Part shown: positions 45,842 to 55,684 of the stretch, piece after piece | How positions within the stretch are numbered: the stretch's first letter is position 1 | How the letters are laid out: the number at the start of each line of letters is the position of its first letter | Source of the DNA: Astrothelium macrocarpum | Taxonomy: Eukaryota; Ascomycota; Dothideomycetes; Trypetheliales; Trypetheliaceae | Direction: 5' to 3' | Length of the DNA stretch: 64,000 nt | NCBI GenBank assembly: GCA_021030915.1 | Contig: JAGEMR010000009.1 | Coordinates: forward strand, 1 to 64,000 | Notes under the pieces: model-generated | Database searches by the model: none | The model's input: only the letters and a program-made list of their open reading frames with translations | Told to the model about the DNA's origin: nothing | Made by a program: the position numbers and the translations under genes

Positions 45842-46573
45842 CGTGATGGTCTCGTGGTGGATATCGTGATAACCAACGGATTTTTTTGGTTCAGTGTTGA
45901 ATAGAAATGGATCCCATTTTTACATAGATTTCAGGTCGATCCTGAAAATAACCCTCGATCAAAGGACGGGCATAGTCTGGCACCATGTGTTACAGCTTCA
46001 GCTGTGCAGCTTCAAGCCTTAACGAGGTGAGATTCAACAGTCCAAGCTAGGAGCTAGCTCTTGGGTCAGCTGCGGAGCTGCGGTCTGATTCCGACTCCTT
46101 ATCGGCGCATAATTTGACCGTTGTTAATGTTGAACTTTAGACAAAGCCGACAGTGCAAAATCTACGTCGAGACCGATTCCGGGCAAACTCGAACGATCAA
46201 AGCCAGAAGGAATCACATTCAAACTACTTTCTACAAGCTCCCAGTATAGTCTGAAGTAAAAAAGGCTTTCTATCAAGGCTTTCCGTCACTCGTATTGAGA
46301 CCCGTGCTAATTTATGCAGTATATGCCGGAATAATTGGCTCATGGAATAAGCAATATTACTTCCGCAGACAATTATCACTATACCACGCTTCTTATCGTG
46401 TAACTGTGACCATACCGGTCTACAACTACACGGGCTGTTTACCTATGTAGACAAGGGCAATTGCACTGTAATGTGCTCATCAAAAGGAACCCTGGCTACC
46501 CTTCCGAATTCACTGGAGCAAGGTCGTTCGCTTGTCGTATCAGTCGGGTGATCCATTCTTCCTGGGCTCTGAG
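45842..46573. other. intergenic, no gene recognised
   Basis: About 730 bases upstream of the EthD gene. A CT-dinucleotide-rich AGCT patch (46030-46080) is the only feature noticed. Confidence 0.35.
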
Positions 46574-46843
46574 TTAGTCAAAGCTTGTAGATGCTTCTGT
46601 GGTCTGGCTTTGTCGATGATGTTTATGCTGAGAGCCGAACCCTTTTTCCATGGAGCCGAGACGAGCATCGCTGGCCCTTGTGCTCGATAAGAATAGATTA
46701 GCGAACTTGGTTCTCAATCGGAGGAAATTGTCCTGCGCATATAGCGCTCCTCGATGGGACGCACGGTTGGGAGGCAAGCACTGAGGACACCAACAATAAT
46801 CTCAGTGATTTTCGAGTAGAATAATTGGGAGGAAGTCACTAGT
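46574..46843 (-). pseudogene. C-terminal relic of a Pth11/SAT4-like rhodopsin-domain protein
   Basis: On the minus strand, FYSKITEIIVGVLSACLPTVRP matches the last membrane helix of fungal Pth11-like receptors in its core TEIIVGVLSACLPTVRP. The next part of the family, a basic linker and Ser/Gly-rich cytosolic tail (LRTKFANLF, then RLGSMEKGFGSQHKH), is present in a different frame, so a frameshift near 46750-46770 separates them. The six earlier helices are not found upstream. This is read as the tail end of a decayed receptor gene. Confidence 0.45.
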
Positions 46844-47236
46844 GTTCTTGTCAGCTCCCGATAAGTGTTTCGATATTGAGCGTTCGATCCCAAATAACGT
46901 ACGACTCATGTCAGCTTGAGGAGAAAAGAATTGACAGATGTCCTCCTAGAGCATGTTTGTCAAATTAGCAAGGCGCTCAATGGTCATTCAATCCAATATA
47001 CATCACGCGAACCACCTCAGATCTTCGGAGTCTGAGATCTTGACTTCTTTAGCGCGTACTGATCGCTCTTTCGTCTACCAAAACGGTTTTGGCAGTAGAA
47101 TACCCACCGTGTAGTCCAGTGCCGGCCCCACAGTCAATCAATAGATGAGTTTGCAGGATGCCTATGACGGCAAGCCACAGGCCTTGTTACCTGCTAGTCC
47201 TCTTCATTTTGATTTTGGCTTATCGCTACCTCCCAC
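46844..47236. other. intergenic, no gene recognised
   Basis: About 390 bases between the receptor relic and the pseudokinase stop. No intact earlier helices of the receptor are seen. Confidence 0.35.
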
Positions 47237-48436
47237 CTAAAAGTCGCTCGAACGAAACGTTTCATTACTACTACCTGTAGTACAATTACCGTCAAATTCT
47301 GTCCCTCTGGAACCCACGCCATCGCCTAGTCCTCTTCGACAGTACTTGAGTCGATCGGTCCTGTAGTTATGTATGTTGTTAACCTGCATGAGCACCTGAA
47401 GAGCGGTTATTCTTTCGTCAGGCGGCGCGAGCATATCTCCCAAAAGTGTTGCCGCCGAACTTGAAATTCTTGGTACAAACTTTTTGATAGTTTTGACCCG
47501 AGCGTTCCGAGGCATCGTAATAATCCGTTGAAATGCAGCGGTTCTGTCTCTTATCCTTCGGTTATTTCTATAGCCTTCTGGTGCTTGGAAGGGGTCTACT
47601 CCTCCATTTATCATCATGCAAAGCGTCAAACCCAGATACCAGATATCTGCATCGGCTGGGTTGAATGACATGCGGTTTTGCAAATTATTTTGAGGATCGA
47701 CAGAGAATCCTGTGGTGAGAAGAAACGTTAGCTTCATAACAACGCGTACGAAGGCAGGAAGTAACTGACTGGGCGCCAGATGACCTCTATAAGTCAGCTC
47801 AGTCGTTAAAAAATCAGAGCCATTGAGTTTGATCCTGGTCCGATCCTCTCCCGGGAACACTATGTTCGGAGGTTTGCAACGGAAGTTGAATATGCGCTTT
47901 CTATGCGCATCTTGTATTGCCCCAACTAGTTGCGTGAATATGTTATGGATTTCCTCCTCCGACATATTTGCATCATGTAAATAAGTTTCTAGATTGGGAC
48001 CAAGAAGAATATCCATCAGGATTATCTGTGACGGGCCTCCCCTTGAGGGAGGCTCGATCCAGTGGAAGGCATTGTATATGCGATTGAAGCCATGAGCCGG
48101 CAAATCCCCGGCGGCCAAAAGATTTCCAGCAATGGTGTCTGGTTCGACACCTAGTACACGCTTGACACCAACATTTGCTGGAATACCAATTGGAACACCA
48201 TTCGTTGCGTTTGATACCGCTCTGTAGACTATGCCGAGAGACGCTTCTCCCAATTGTCCTCTAGTAGTGATTGTGAATTCACTACCGTCTGTGCCGTTAA
48301 GAAAAAGGCTGAAGTTACCATCAGCGAGGAACTGACTTTGTCTCACGCTCAGTGAAGGGACTATGGATTGAGCCGGCGCGATAGCTTGGAGTATAGCGAG
48401 GGTGAGGAAAAAGACAGAATCGAAAGTAACAGTCAT
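47237..48436 (-). CDS. predicted secreted protein-kinase-like protein (pseudokinase)
   Basis: An intronless 399-aa frame. Residues 1-24 (VFFLTLAILQAIAPAQS core) form a signal peptide. A kinase-like fold follows: a Gly-rich loop GQLGEASLGIVYRA (60-73), the VAIK-type lysine Lys92 (VGVKRVLG), a hinge-like ILMDILLGPNLETYL, a catalytic-loop equivalent NFRCKPPN (184-191) in place of HRDxKPxN, a DFG equivalent DFL at 208-210, and the F-helix DADIWYLGLTL (262-272). The catalytic Asp is replaced by Arg186, so phosphotransfer is unlikely. N-glycosylation sites are frequent near the start. The start at 48436 is chosen because the upstream in-frame ATG (48496) would bury the signal peptide. Role unknown; an effector or binding scaffold is possible. 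Confidence 0.8.
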   Translation of the reverse strand: MTVTFDSVFFLTLAILQAIAPAQSIVPSLSVRQSQFLADGNFSLFLNGTDGSEFTITTRGQLGEASLGIVYRAVSNATNGVPIGIPANVGVKRVLGVEPDTIAGNLLAAGDLPAHGFNRIYNAFHWIEPPSRGGPSQIILMDILLGPNLETYLHDANMSEEEIHNIFTQLVGAIQDAHRKRIFNFRCKPPNIVFPGEDRTRIKLNGSDFLTTELTYRGHLAPSQLLPAFVRVVMKLTFLLTTGFSVDPQNNLQNRMSFNPADADIWYLGLTLCMMINGGVDPFQAPEGYRNNRRIRDRTAAFQRIITMPRNARVKTIKKFVPRISSSAATLLGDMLAPPDERITALQVLMQVNNIHNYRTDRLKYCRRGLGDGVGSRGTEFDGNCTTGSSNETFRSSDF

Positions 48437-49124
48437 TTTTGTAAGGGGTATTTCATACACGAGCCAGCGGTGATAGAAAAAGCAGAGCTTCAACAAAACT
48501 TTGTGTCGCTTTCTGCACGAATTATTCTAGGCACTTCAATTTCTTTTCAATAGCCTGATGCAAACAGGAATATCTTATATTTAGAACTGCCTTGGATGAC
48601 ATCAATCTCAATTCGTACCCAGGTAGAATTAATTTCCATAACACCAGGTCATCTTCCATTACGCCGCATCAGACTCCACACCATTTTCCATTATGCCGTA
48701 TCACTTTCCACAACACCGGATCAACTTTATTCTGCCAGACAAACTTTTGATGAATACGTACGAAAGTCAAGGTTTCCAATCCTGCGGAAAAGAGACGGCA
48801 ACAAGTAATCTAACAAATTGCAGGATTCTTGCTTGCAAAGTTGACTCGCAGAGGGTTCTCCTACATACACAAGATAGGAACTACACTCTCTCGTTGCATA
48901 AATATATAAGATTCAAAAGATATAGAACTCCGTAAGATGAAAGAAATGGTTCTAGGCCGGTTTATAGCTAAATGAGAACGTGATCAGCAGTGGATCCCAT
49001 CCTACAACATGTAAGAAATTTCCCGACTACGGCGTATCAAACAAAGCTGCTGGAGGCCTCCCAAGCTACAGCATTTTGTAATTACAATCTTCTACTACAA
49101 CTGGTATCAATATCGTGTCATGCT
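48437..49124. other. intergenic with a short degenerate repeat
   Basis: About 690 A/T-leaning bases upstream of the pseudokinase. Apart from the repeat at 48633-48722 nothing is recognised. Confidence 0.4.
48633..48722. repeat. degenerate tandem repeat, about 19-20 bp unit, four copies
   Basis: Four copies of a unit like TTTCCATTACGCCGGATCA lie at about 48633, 48653, 48684 and 48703; a 13-base spacer follows the second. They differ from each other mainly by C/T changes. Function unknown. Confidence 0.55.
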
Positions 49125-49412
49125 TCACAACGCGGGTTCTTTGAGCCTAGCCTTTACGAAAGGAAAGGCCGCATACTGTCTCTCTAGGCAAGTGGACCTG
49201 CCATTTTCCCATCACAGACTCCCTAGTTTGATGCCTGTGTAATCATGCTCTGATCGCGTATTGCCTGTGTTTCTAAAGCCACCTGGTCTGTAGAAGCGGA
49301 GATTATCGAGACGCGGAGGATCGTCGTAGAACGAAGGATGGATGGATCGTGCGATCCTGGCCTTACTTGGAAGAACGATTCTTTCGTTAGAAAGCTTAAT
49401 TAGTGAAGTCAC
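49125..49412 (-). pseudogene. cytochrome P450 relic (heme-binding end)
   Basis: The frame reads ERIVLPSKARIARSIHPSFY and then DDPPRLDNLRFYRPGGF, the region before the heme loop in many fungal P450s. After HDYTGIKLGSL there is a TGA and then WENGRSTCLERQYAAF in the same frame, an eroded heme loop (relatives have W-GHG-R..C-PG-R) that still keeps the Cys. It runs to a stop near 49125. No earlier helices are recognised upstream, so only the C-terminal piece survives. Confidence 0.6.
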
Positions 49413-50169
49413 TTTTCAATTGAATCTACTTGGACGGAGAGCCATTTAACCAGATGTATTGGAATAAGGGTTGACTGACTGCATACGAAAGGCGAACTAA
49501 TTTAAAGGATATCATTTCTTCCAGAAACTGTCAAGCTGACGAATTTTGTTAACGATTGAGAAATCCCAGTTTCCTTGTTATGAGAAATCGCTGATTGCGC
49601 TCTAAGCCCTAGAGGTTCGACGTGTGCTGGCATGGTACATGGATCGAACATCGTAGATGTTTTGACCATGGAAGATTTATGAGCCCAGGGATGTCACACT
49701 CTAGCCACTGCTCGTCCCCTTTCTGATTGACGCCGTTTCACAGCGGCAGCCAACAACAGCAGTTAAGTGGTTATGGTTTCTAGATCTGCATCCTTCTCGC
49801 TTTGAGCTAGGAGCTTAAGCATGCTGGGCTCTTCTTTTACCTTAACAGATTCCGATGGAGGAAAGAGAAGGTTGCGTGTAGCGGCGCAGTAGCAGAAGTC
49901 ACGGCTCACTTGTGAAATAAGGAGTGCGGTAGAGTTTCGAAAGAATGCTAGGAAAGCCGACGGAATGATTTTGGTGATCTCAGCAATGATCTACGATGCC
50001 GTCGCAGCAGTAGTCCAAATCGAATGGTAGTACAATGTTTTTCTATTGATAGCTCGGGACAAACCGAGAGTTCATACGCGATCCAGGCTTTTGGAACTGA
50101 ATCAGGATCAAACCACAGGCTCGTGACATGGTCCAAAAGTACCTGCAATACTCCAGTTGACAAAAACCC
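49413..50169. other. intergenic, no gene recognised
   Basis: About 760 bases with no supported gene between the P450 relic and the membrane glycoprotein. Confidence 0.4.
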
Positions 50170-51591
50170 TCAAATGGAAGAACCATCGATTTCGCTACCA
50201 AGATCCCCTTGTGGCGTTTTTGCGGTTAGGAGTTTTTGATATCCACTTTGCGACTCGCTCTTCAATTCGATCTGATCAGTCCCTACATAACTTGAGCAAC
50301 CCTCACACCAATCAGCCCGGGGATCTCTTCTCCTGACGAGCAAGCCAACGGAGAACGTGAAAATCGACCACAACGCCTTCATAAATACCAAGTCGGCCAC
50401 GAGGATGGACACAATGAGTTCAGTAGCAGGTTTGCGTTTTGGCACATTGCAAAGGTAGTTGGTAGCTAAAGTAGAAGGAGATACGCCTAATTGTCCGGTT
50501 GTAGCTTTCAGTGTATCGTAATCACTCCGAGCCGGCCCCACGATGTAGGGGCCAGTGGCGTTAATTTGAGAGAAATTAGCTGTAAAATACTGGAGCAAAG
50601 TGGCGTCGGTCAAGATGTTTGGGCTTGCGGGCAACTGGCCGAGGTCCGTCAAAGCCGTGGATTCAAGTGATTTGCCCAAGCTGTCTACACTAATCCAGAT
50701 ATCAGGGCTGGCATTGGCAATGAGAAGATCCTGAATAGTTCCGTGATCGGGGGTCGCCCACATCCCAGTATCTCCATCTGCGGTACCGTTATTATTTATT
50801 CCACGGAATGTTACGTTATAGTATCGGAGATCGGTAATGTCTGTGATAGTGTTGTTGAGTGTCAATGTCACCTCCGCTTTCGTCCACGTACCACCCCAGG
50901 AACCAGTATCAGTCTCACTGGCGTCCATGTCGCTTGTTACTTGCGCGAAATACGTTGATAGTAGAGACTCTCCCCACCAAAGACTCGCTCTGGTGACGTT
51001 GTCGCGGCCTAAGAAAGTGTAGCCAAAGTCGTAGGTCGAAACACTTGCTGGGATTGGATTCCAGTCGACTGTCAAATTGATGGTTGTTGGACCTGACGAA
51101 TCCAGAGTGACATTGCACATTATCCTGCCCTGCGTGTCGGCGCCCCATCTAGAGAATCTAATCTGCGCAGCGTTCCGGCCTTCCGTGTGATCAAGGTAGA
51201 TAGTGATAGATGTGACGTTGCAATCTTGTAAAGGGTTATTCAGGTAGTTTAATGATGGCAACAAGCTGCCGCTGCTGCTATTAACACTTGTGAGTGTGTA
51301 CGTTAAGGCGGAATTCGTGGTAAGAAGCTGTGTTCCAAGAGCGATGCTAGCAGGCTCGCACTGAGAGCGTATCCTGCTGGTTAATAGTGATGGCCATTTG
51401 TCAAGCCATGCCTGATCTGTCGTTTGGTTTGGGCTCGTGCTGTAAATGGTGACGAGGGTGTACCCAGATGAAGCGAAGTTTATAAGGGAAAACAGAACGA
51501 GGAAGATAAGACCGCCAACGAAAACAACGGGTGTAAACCAGCGGTAAGGATAGTTCTTGGAAAGAGTATAGCTGAAGGATGAGTAATGCAT
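50170..51591 (-). CDS. fungal two-pass membrane glycoprotein of unknown function
   Basis: An intronless 473-aa protein. A membrane helix lies at about 19-40 (PVVFVGGLIFLVLFSLI). Residues 41-394 are a large extracytoplasmic domain with more than ten N-x-S/T sites and scattered Cys (for example SQCEPASIALG and LQDCNVTSI). A second helix spans about 395-419 (LVADLVFMKALWSIFTF core). The last 54 residues are a cytosolic tail rich in Ser, Gln and Glu with a CEGC pair. Many ascomycetes and basidiomycetes carry proteins with this plan, none with a known role. The start is the first Met before the helix. The frame is intact. Confidence 0.75.
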   Translation of the reverse strand: MHYSSFSYTLSKNYPYRWFTPVVFVGGLIFLVLFSLINFASSGYTLVTIYSTSPNQTTDQAWLDKWPSLLTSRIRSQCEPASIALGTQLLTTNSALTYTLTSVNSSSGSLLPSLNYLNNPLQDCNVTSITIYLDHTEGRNAAQIRFSRWGADTQGRIMCNVTLDSSGPTTINLTVDWNPIPASVSTYDFGYTFLGRDNVTRASLWWGESLLSTYFAQVTSDMDASETDTGSWGGTWTKAEVTLTLNNTITDITDLRYYNVTFRGINNNGTADGDTGMWATPDHGTIQDLLIANASPDIWISVDSLGKSLESTALTDLGQLPASPNILTDATLLQYFTANFSQINATGPYIVGPARSDYDTLKATTGQLGVSPSTLATNYLCNVPKRKPATELIVSILVADLVFMKALWSIFTFSVGLLVRRRDPRADWCEGCSSYVGTDQIELKSESQSGYQKLLTAKTPQGDLGSEIDGSSI

Positions 51592-53768
51592 TGTAGCATG
51601 GAATGAGCACTAATTTACGTTACAAATGTACTCATTTTTAGAGGAGCCGCACAGCAAAATATTTGCACTTACTCTACGTTGGCAGTGGCGAGTTTATTGG
51701 GCGATTCGGCAATATATCGTTGGATAAAATTATCCGGTGGATGAGCGTGGAGGTGGATGGGCGTTGAGACGGATGGAGGCAAAGATAGAAGTGAAAATGG
51801 GTATCCTAGAGAAGGTAGGCATCGTTAGAATTCTCTTGTAGCTGAAACCAGACGCCATAATCGCATCTTACAGGGAGGATGTCAACACCACCAGTGATTT
51901 AGTAGAATAATGATTGGTTTGATGAGAGGGTCCTGCACCTTCTTTGACCAAGGAACTAAGAATATAATCGTATTGCCGTCTTGGCAAGCGACTAATCGAA
52001 CATGCGACAACCCACAGAAGAGCCGATGACTCTCGGAGAATATACAAGGCAGCAGCTGTGGGATGCTGCTGCAAAGATACGATCTGACAATCTGGGCGGC
52101 GATAAGCGTAAGTCTAAACGCAAATTAGGATGATGCCTCAGAGAGAGCTGCTGGAAGTCTCAGTGTGACTCGATCCATTGCGTGAAATCCGCGTCTTAAG
52201 CTCCGGGACGAGGCGTCCGCTCTCTCGTCAATCATCACAATATCCATGCCAAACTAATGCGCCTTTTGAGGTGCGATCGGATACCACGGCGCAAAGGCCA
52301 GCCAAGGTGTTGCAAAAAGTGACTTCGCTCCATTTCCTGACACCAGTGTGGAAAAGTCGATAATTTGCCAAATGGTCACTATTCCTACAATGGACCGAAA
52401 GTAACCGTTGATGGAATAAATGCCAAGAGAGTTGTTATTAATAGCAGATGGAGGCTTGCTCATGGAGACTTGACTAGATGTTTTTAGGTTTCAGCCCCCA
52501 AAATGCCATCTCAACGTTCACTGCTGACCAATCGCTGATGTCCGTTCCCACGAACTCCAGTCTTGTAAGCAAATCTAGACCCTGCTTTGGGTGCTCTTCC
52601 TCTGACATCGCACTTTAGGTAAAAATTGTAATAGTTTTTTCTGTCCGTGATTGTCCGACGATGTAAGCAAACTCGTACTTTCCTCTTTGGTCTGTCGAAA
52701 ACACTTCCAATTGCCTACTCCCCATCGAGTACATGATCCTTGCCATAGTCTTTCACAACAAAAGTGGTCTGCTTGGATACCAATCCGTGATTTACCCGCT
52801 TTCTCAAGTTCATTCAACATTGGCCATAACGAGCTGGGGTTTTTAATAAGGTAAAGCATTCTTTATAGTAATGGTATTGGCTTGGGGTAAAAGTAACCAT
52901 GCCGCAGATCTGAGGACATTTTCTGCACAAGCTTCCCAGCATGTGACTACTAGGTTTCGACGGTGATCCCTCGCATAGGCGTCGTGAATGCAGACGTCTT
53001 GTCTTGCGGCTGTGACTTGGCATCTTTTTACGGTCCTTGCTCCGCAGCCAACTGTCAACGTAAGGATACTCAGAAGTACAGCATCGAGCATCCAAGGCTA
53101 TCTTTTGCCCTTATTTTCTCACTTGTCGGCATCGCTGACTCTATGCCCCGTCAATTTAAACGTCCATTTGTCAATGCTAAAGTCGAATTAGAAAGGAGGA
53201 CGCTTGCAGTGCAACCCGAAAGCCCATGATCTTCGAGACGAGTGCCAATACCTAATCGGTCTCACTCGACTGCAAGCAAAAAAATTTCTCTGATGCTGCA
53301 GTTCTGAATTCGCAAGCCACTGGTTTTTCTCAATGCATAATCTGTTAGAAAAGGCCATTGTCTCAAAACGGAATCCATCTTCAGGTTCACAATCGGTTTC
53401 TGTGAATGAAGGCATACACTTAGCAAATGTACAACCAAGCAATCTTACTAATCAAAGGTTCAAAGTTGTGACTGCATGATGTACTTTGTGGTCAATTGAT
53501 CGTGTTTCCTTTGTCTGAAATCTTAAACATGCTCCTTGTCTGCCACAAAAGAACTCTGCGTACGATGTGTGCTACTCATTGTTCGATAGTGCAACAAAAG
53601 AGATCACGATGCATTTAAGTCAACCCGGAACTTCGTGCAAACAGTCTTCAGCTTGGTCTGCGATTCGATCATTGATCTGGGGTTTCCTTGTTACTGATAG
53701 CCTTCGACTCGAGTTTTCCAGTTTACAGAAAAAATTGTTCCGTCCAAGGTTTTTCCCAACCAGTCAGA
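51592..53768. other. gene-poor interval, 2.2 kb
   Basis: No gene is supported. Overlapping short frames at 52575-53229 on both strands look random. A degenerate GGATGGATGGGCGTTGAGACGGATGG-like GGATG-rich patch occurs near 51735-51778. Confidence 0.4.
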
Positions 53769-55073
53769 ATGTGCTTAGTCGCAGTCGGTCTCTACAATTG
53801 TGGCCATGGCAAAGTCTTGGTAAATCACCCCTCCACTGCAAGATGTCGTCGAGCCTTGGACGGTCTCTGCGTCCCTGAGCATAAGATCCCTGACTTTGAC
53901 CTGGTGTCGGAGTACATTCTCATCGAAGGCCCAACGCATGGACGAATGGAAAGGAATCTTCAATTTGACTATTCAATACGTACGACGTGTGGGTTGCTCG
54001 GCTGCAATAACTTTCGTCCGGATGTTCGCTGCGTTGAGCTAGTGGTCAACATCCTCCGCAACCGCCTTGAGAAACTCGAAGTTGTGTTTGCAGAGCTAAC
54101 CAAAGAATATCAGACTCTCGACAAAGATTTTAGGCTTCGTCATACCGAAGTCTGGTTCGACAATGAGATGCGCGATAAATGGTGTTATGAAGTCGCCATG
54201 TCGAAGCTCCACGAGGCTCTGGAAGGCTTGGCAGAGTACTACAGGCTGTGTCTTGAGTTTCGTGCGAACAACGATTCATGGGATGGCCTGATCCTCAACC
54301 CTATGCGAGAAGATTGGTCGGCAGCCTACCCGAAATACAGATGTTTCCCAGGCAAAACCTTCAACAAGGCCATCTGTTTCACGCGCAAAGCTCACGATAC
54401 GTTCGATCTTCTGTACGGTAGCCTTCAAGAACTTAGGATGCTGCGAGATGCTAGAAACGCCCAACGCTTGGAGGAAGATCACCGTGCCAGATGTCCCCCA
54501 GAGACGAGCCCAAGAGAGACAAAATCGTTGAGTGCAGAACCATTCGATACAGAGGAGCTCTTCGCTGAGCACGATGAGATGGCTGGTATCGAGAAACACA
54601 AAATGACTTGGCGCAGTATCAAGCAGCACCCATCTCAGTTCTCGTCGACAGCGACGGGATTCAAATTTGGCTCCCTCGATGCCTCTGCTGTGCCGACAGA
54701 AGTCGTCTCCCCTAGTCTTGGCGACTGCTTCTTTGATTCTGATTGCGTGTCGAGCTCTGACAATTCCGACTCGGACATCTTCTCTGATACCAAAACATCC
54801 CACTCTGAGGCCACATCATCGCTTACGTTGGATGGTGAGGACGAGGCGTTACAGCCAGCAACCCTTGCGAAGCTCGTTGCTACTAGCGAGCCGCTGTTGC
54901 CGTTGAGGAAGCCTCCGTTCTCATGTAGACTAGTTGCGAAGAGATCCGAAAAATCCTCTAAGGAGGTTTTAGAAGACTTGCAGAAGCATCTGGAGTTGCT
55001 GCAGCTGCTAATGAAGATGAGTCTTGTAGCGTTCGGGTCATCGCAAACGAGGGTTGAGAGCCCGGGTCTTTGA
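53769..55073 (+). CDS. hypothetical fungal protein with Cys/His-bearing N-terminus
   Basis: A 434-aa frame from MCLVAVGLYNCGHGK; an upstream in-frame ATG at 53688 adds 27 unlikely residues. The first 80 residues carry repeated Cys and His (YNCGHGK, TARCRRALDGLC, CGLLGC), which could bind zinc. Residues about 80-250 are helical and charged (for example LRNRLEKLEVVFAELTKE), suggesting a coiled coil. The rest is Ser/Glu/Asp-rich and disordered, ending in a short helix (LEDLQKHLELLQLLMKM). Family not recognised, role unknown. Length and consistent codon use support a real gene. Confidence 0.65.
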   Translation: MCLVAVGLYNCGHGKVLVNHPSTARCRRALDGLCVPEHKIPDFDLVSEYILIEGPTHGRMERNLQFDYSIRTTCGLLGCNNFRPDVRCVELVVNILRNRLEKLEVVFAELTKEYQTLDKDFRLRHTEVWFDNEMRDKWCYEVAMSKLHEALEGLAEYYRLCLEFRANNDSWDGLILNPMREDWSAAYPKYRCFPGKTFNKAICFTRKAHDTFDLLYGSLQELRMLRDARNAQRLEEDHRARCPPETSPRETKSLSAEPFDTEELFAEHDEMAGIEKHKMTWRSIKQHPSQFSSTATGFKFGSLDASAVPTEVVSPSLGDCFFDSDCVSSSDNSDSDIFSDTKTSHSEATSSLTLDGEDEALQPATLAKLVATSEPLLPLRKPPFSCRLVAKRSEKSSKEVLEDLQKHLELLQLLMKMSLVAFGSSQTRVESPGL

Positions 55074-55684
55074 GGTAAGTGAAATGATCAGAATGATGCT
55101 GGGAGGTTGCAGGCACAACCGGATATTCCGAAGCAAAGTAAGGCTGTTTCTCCGTCATTATTTTGTTTGTATCGGCATGATCTGGAATTAAAGGCGTCAT
55201 TCTGCTCTCTTTGCCCCATCTAGTCCTCTACTAAGTGTCCCTTTGAAATTTTCAGAAAACACAAAATTACACAAAAAAAGAAGTGAGGAAAAAGGAAAAG
55301 AGAAAAAACCTTTCAATTTCGCAGCTGGCCCTGCAAAATCCGTAGATATCAATGTACAAGCCATCTAATTTCCCAATTTTCGAGTGCCGTTCGCATGAAC
55401 ACTATGCATGATATTCGTGATCTTACTCTCGTACTAAAGTAATAGGCCGCATACTGATCCTCTGATTAATGGTTTACCCTTTCGCCCTGAACCCATCTCC
55501 CTGTTCCTTCCGATTCCACATGTTTTGCCCACGCCGTTGCATCCAAATGAAAGTCCCATCAACTTCAGAAACACTGAGTCTCTAACCTCGCATCAAAGCA
55601 TCTTACAGACTGTTAACTACCCCATCCTCCCGTCACACCCAGCAAACATTCTCTCCACCGATTGAGATCTAGGAACATGCTCAA
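55074..55684. other. intergenic between convergent genes
   Basis: About 610 bases. An A-rich stretch at 55256-55311 is the only visible feature. Confidence 0.4.
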
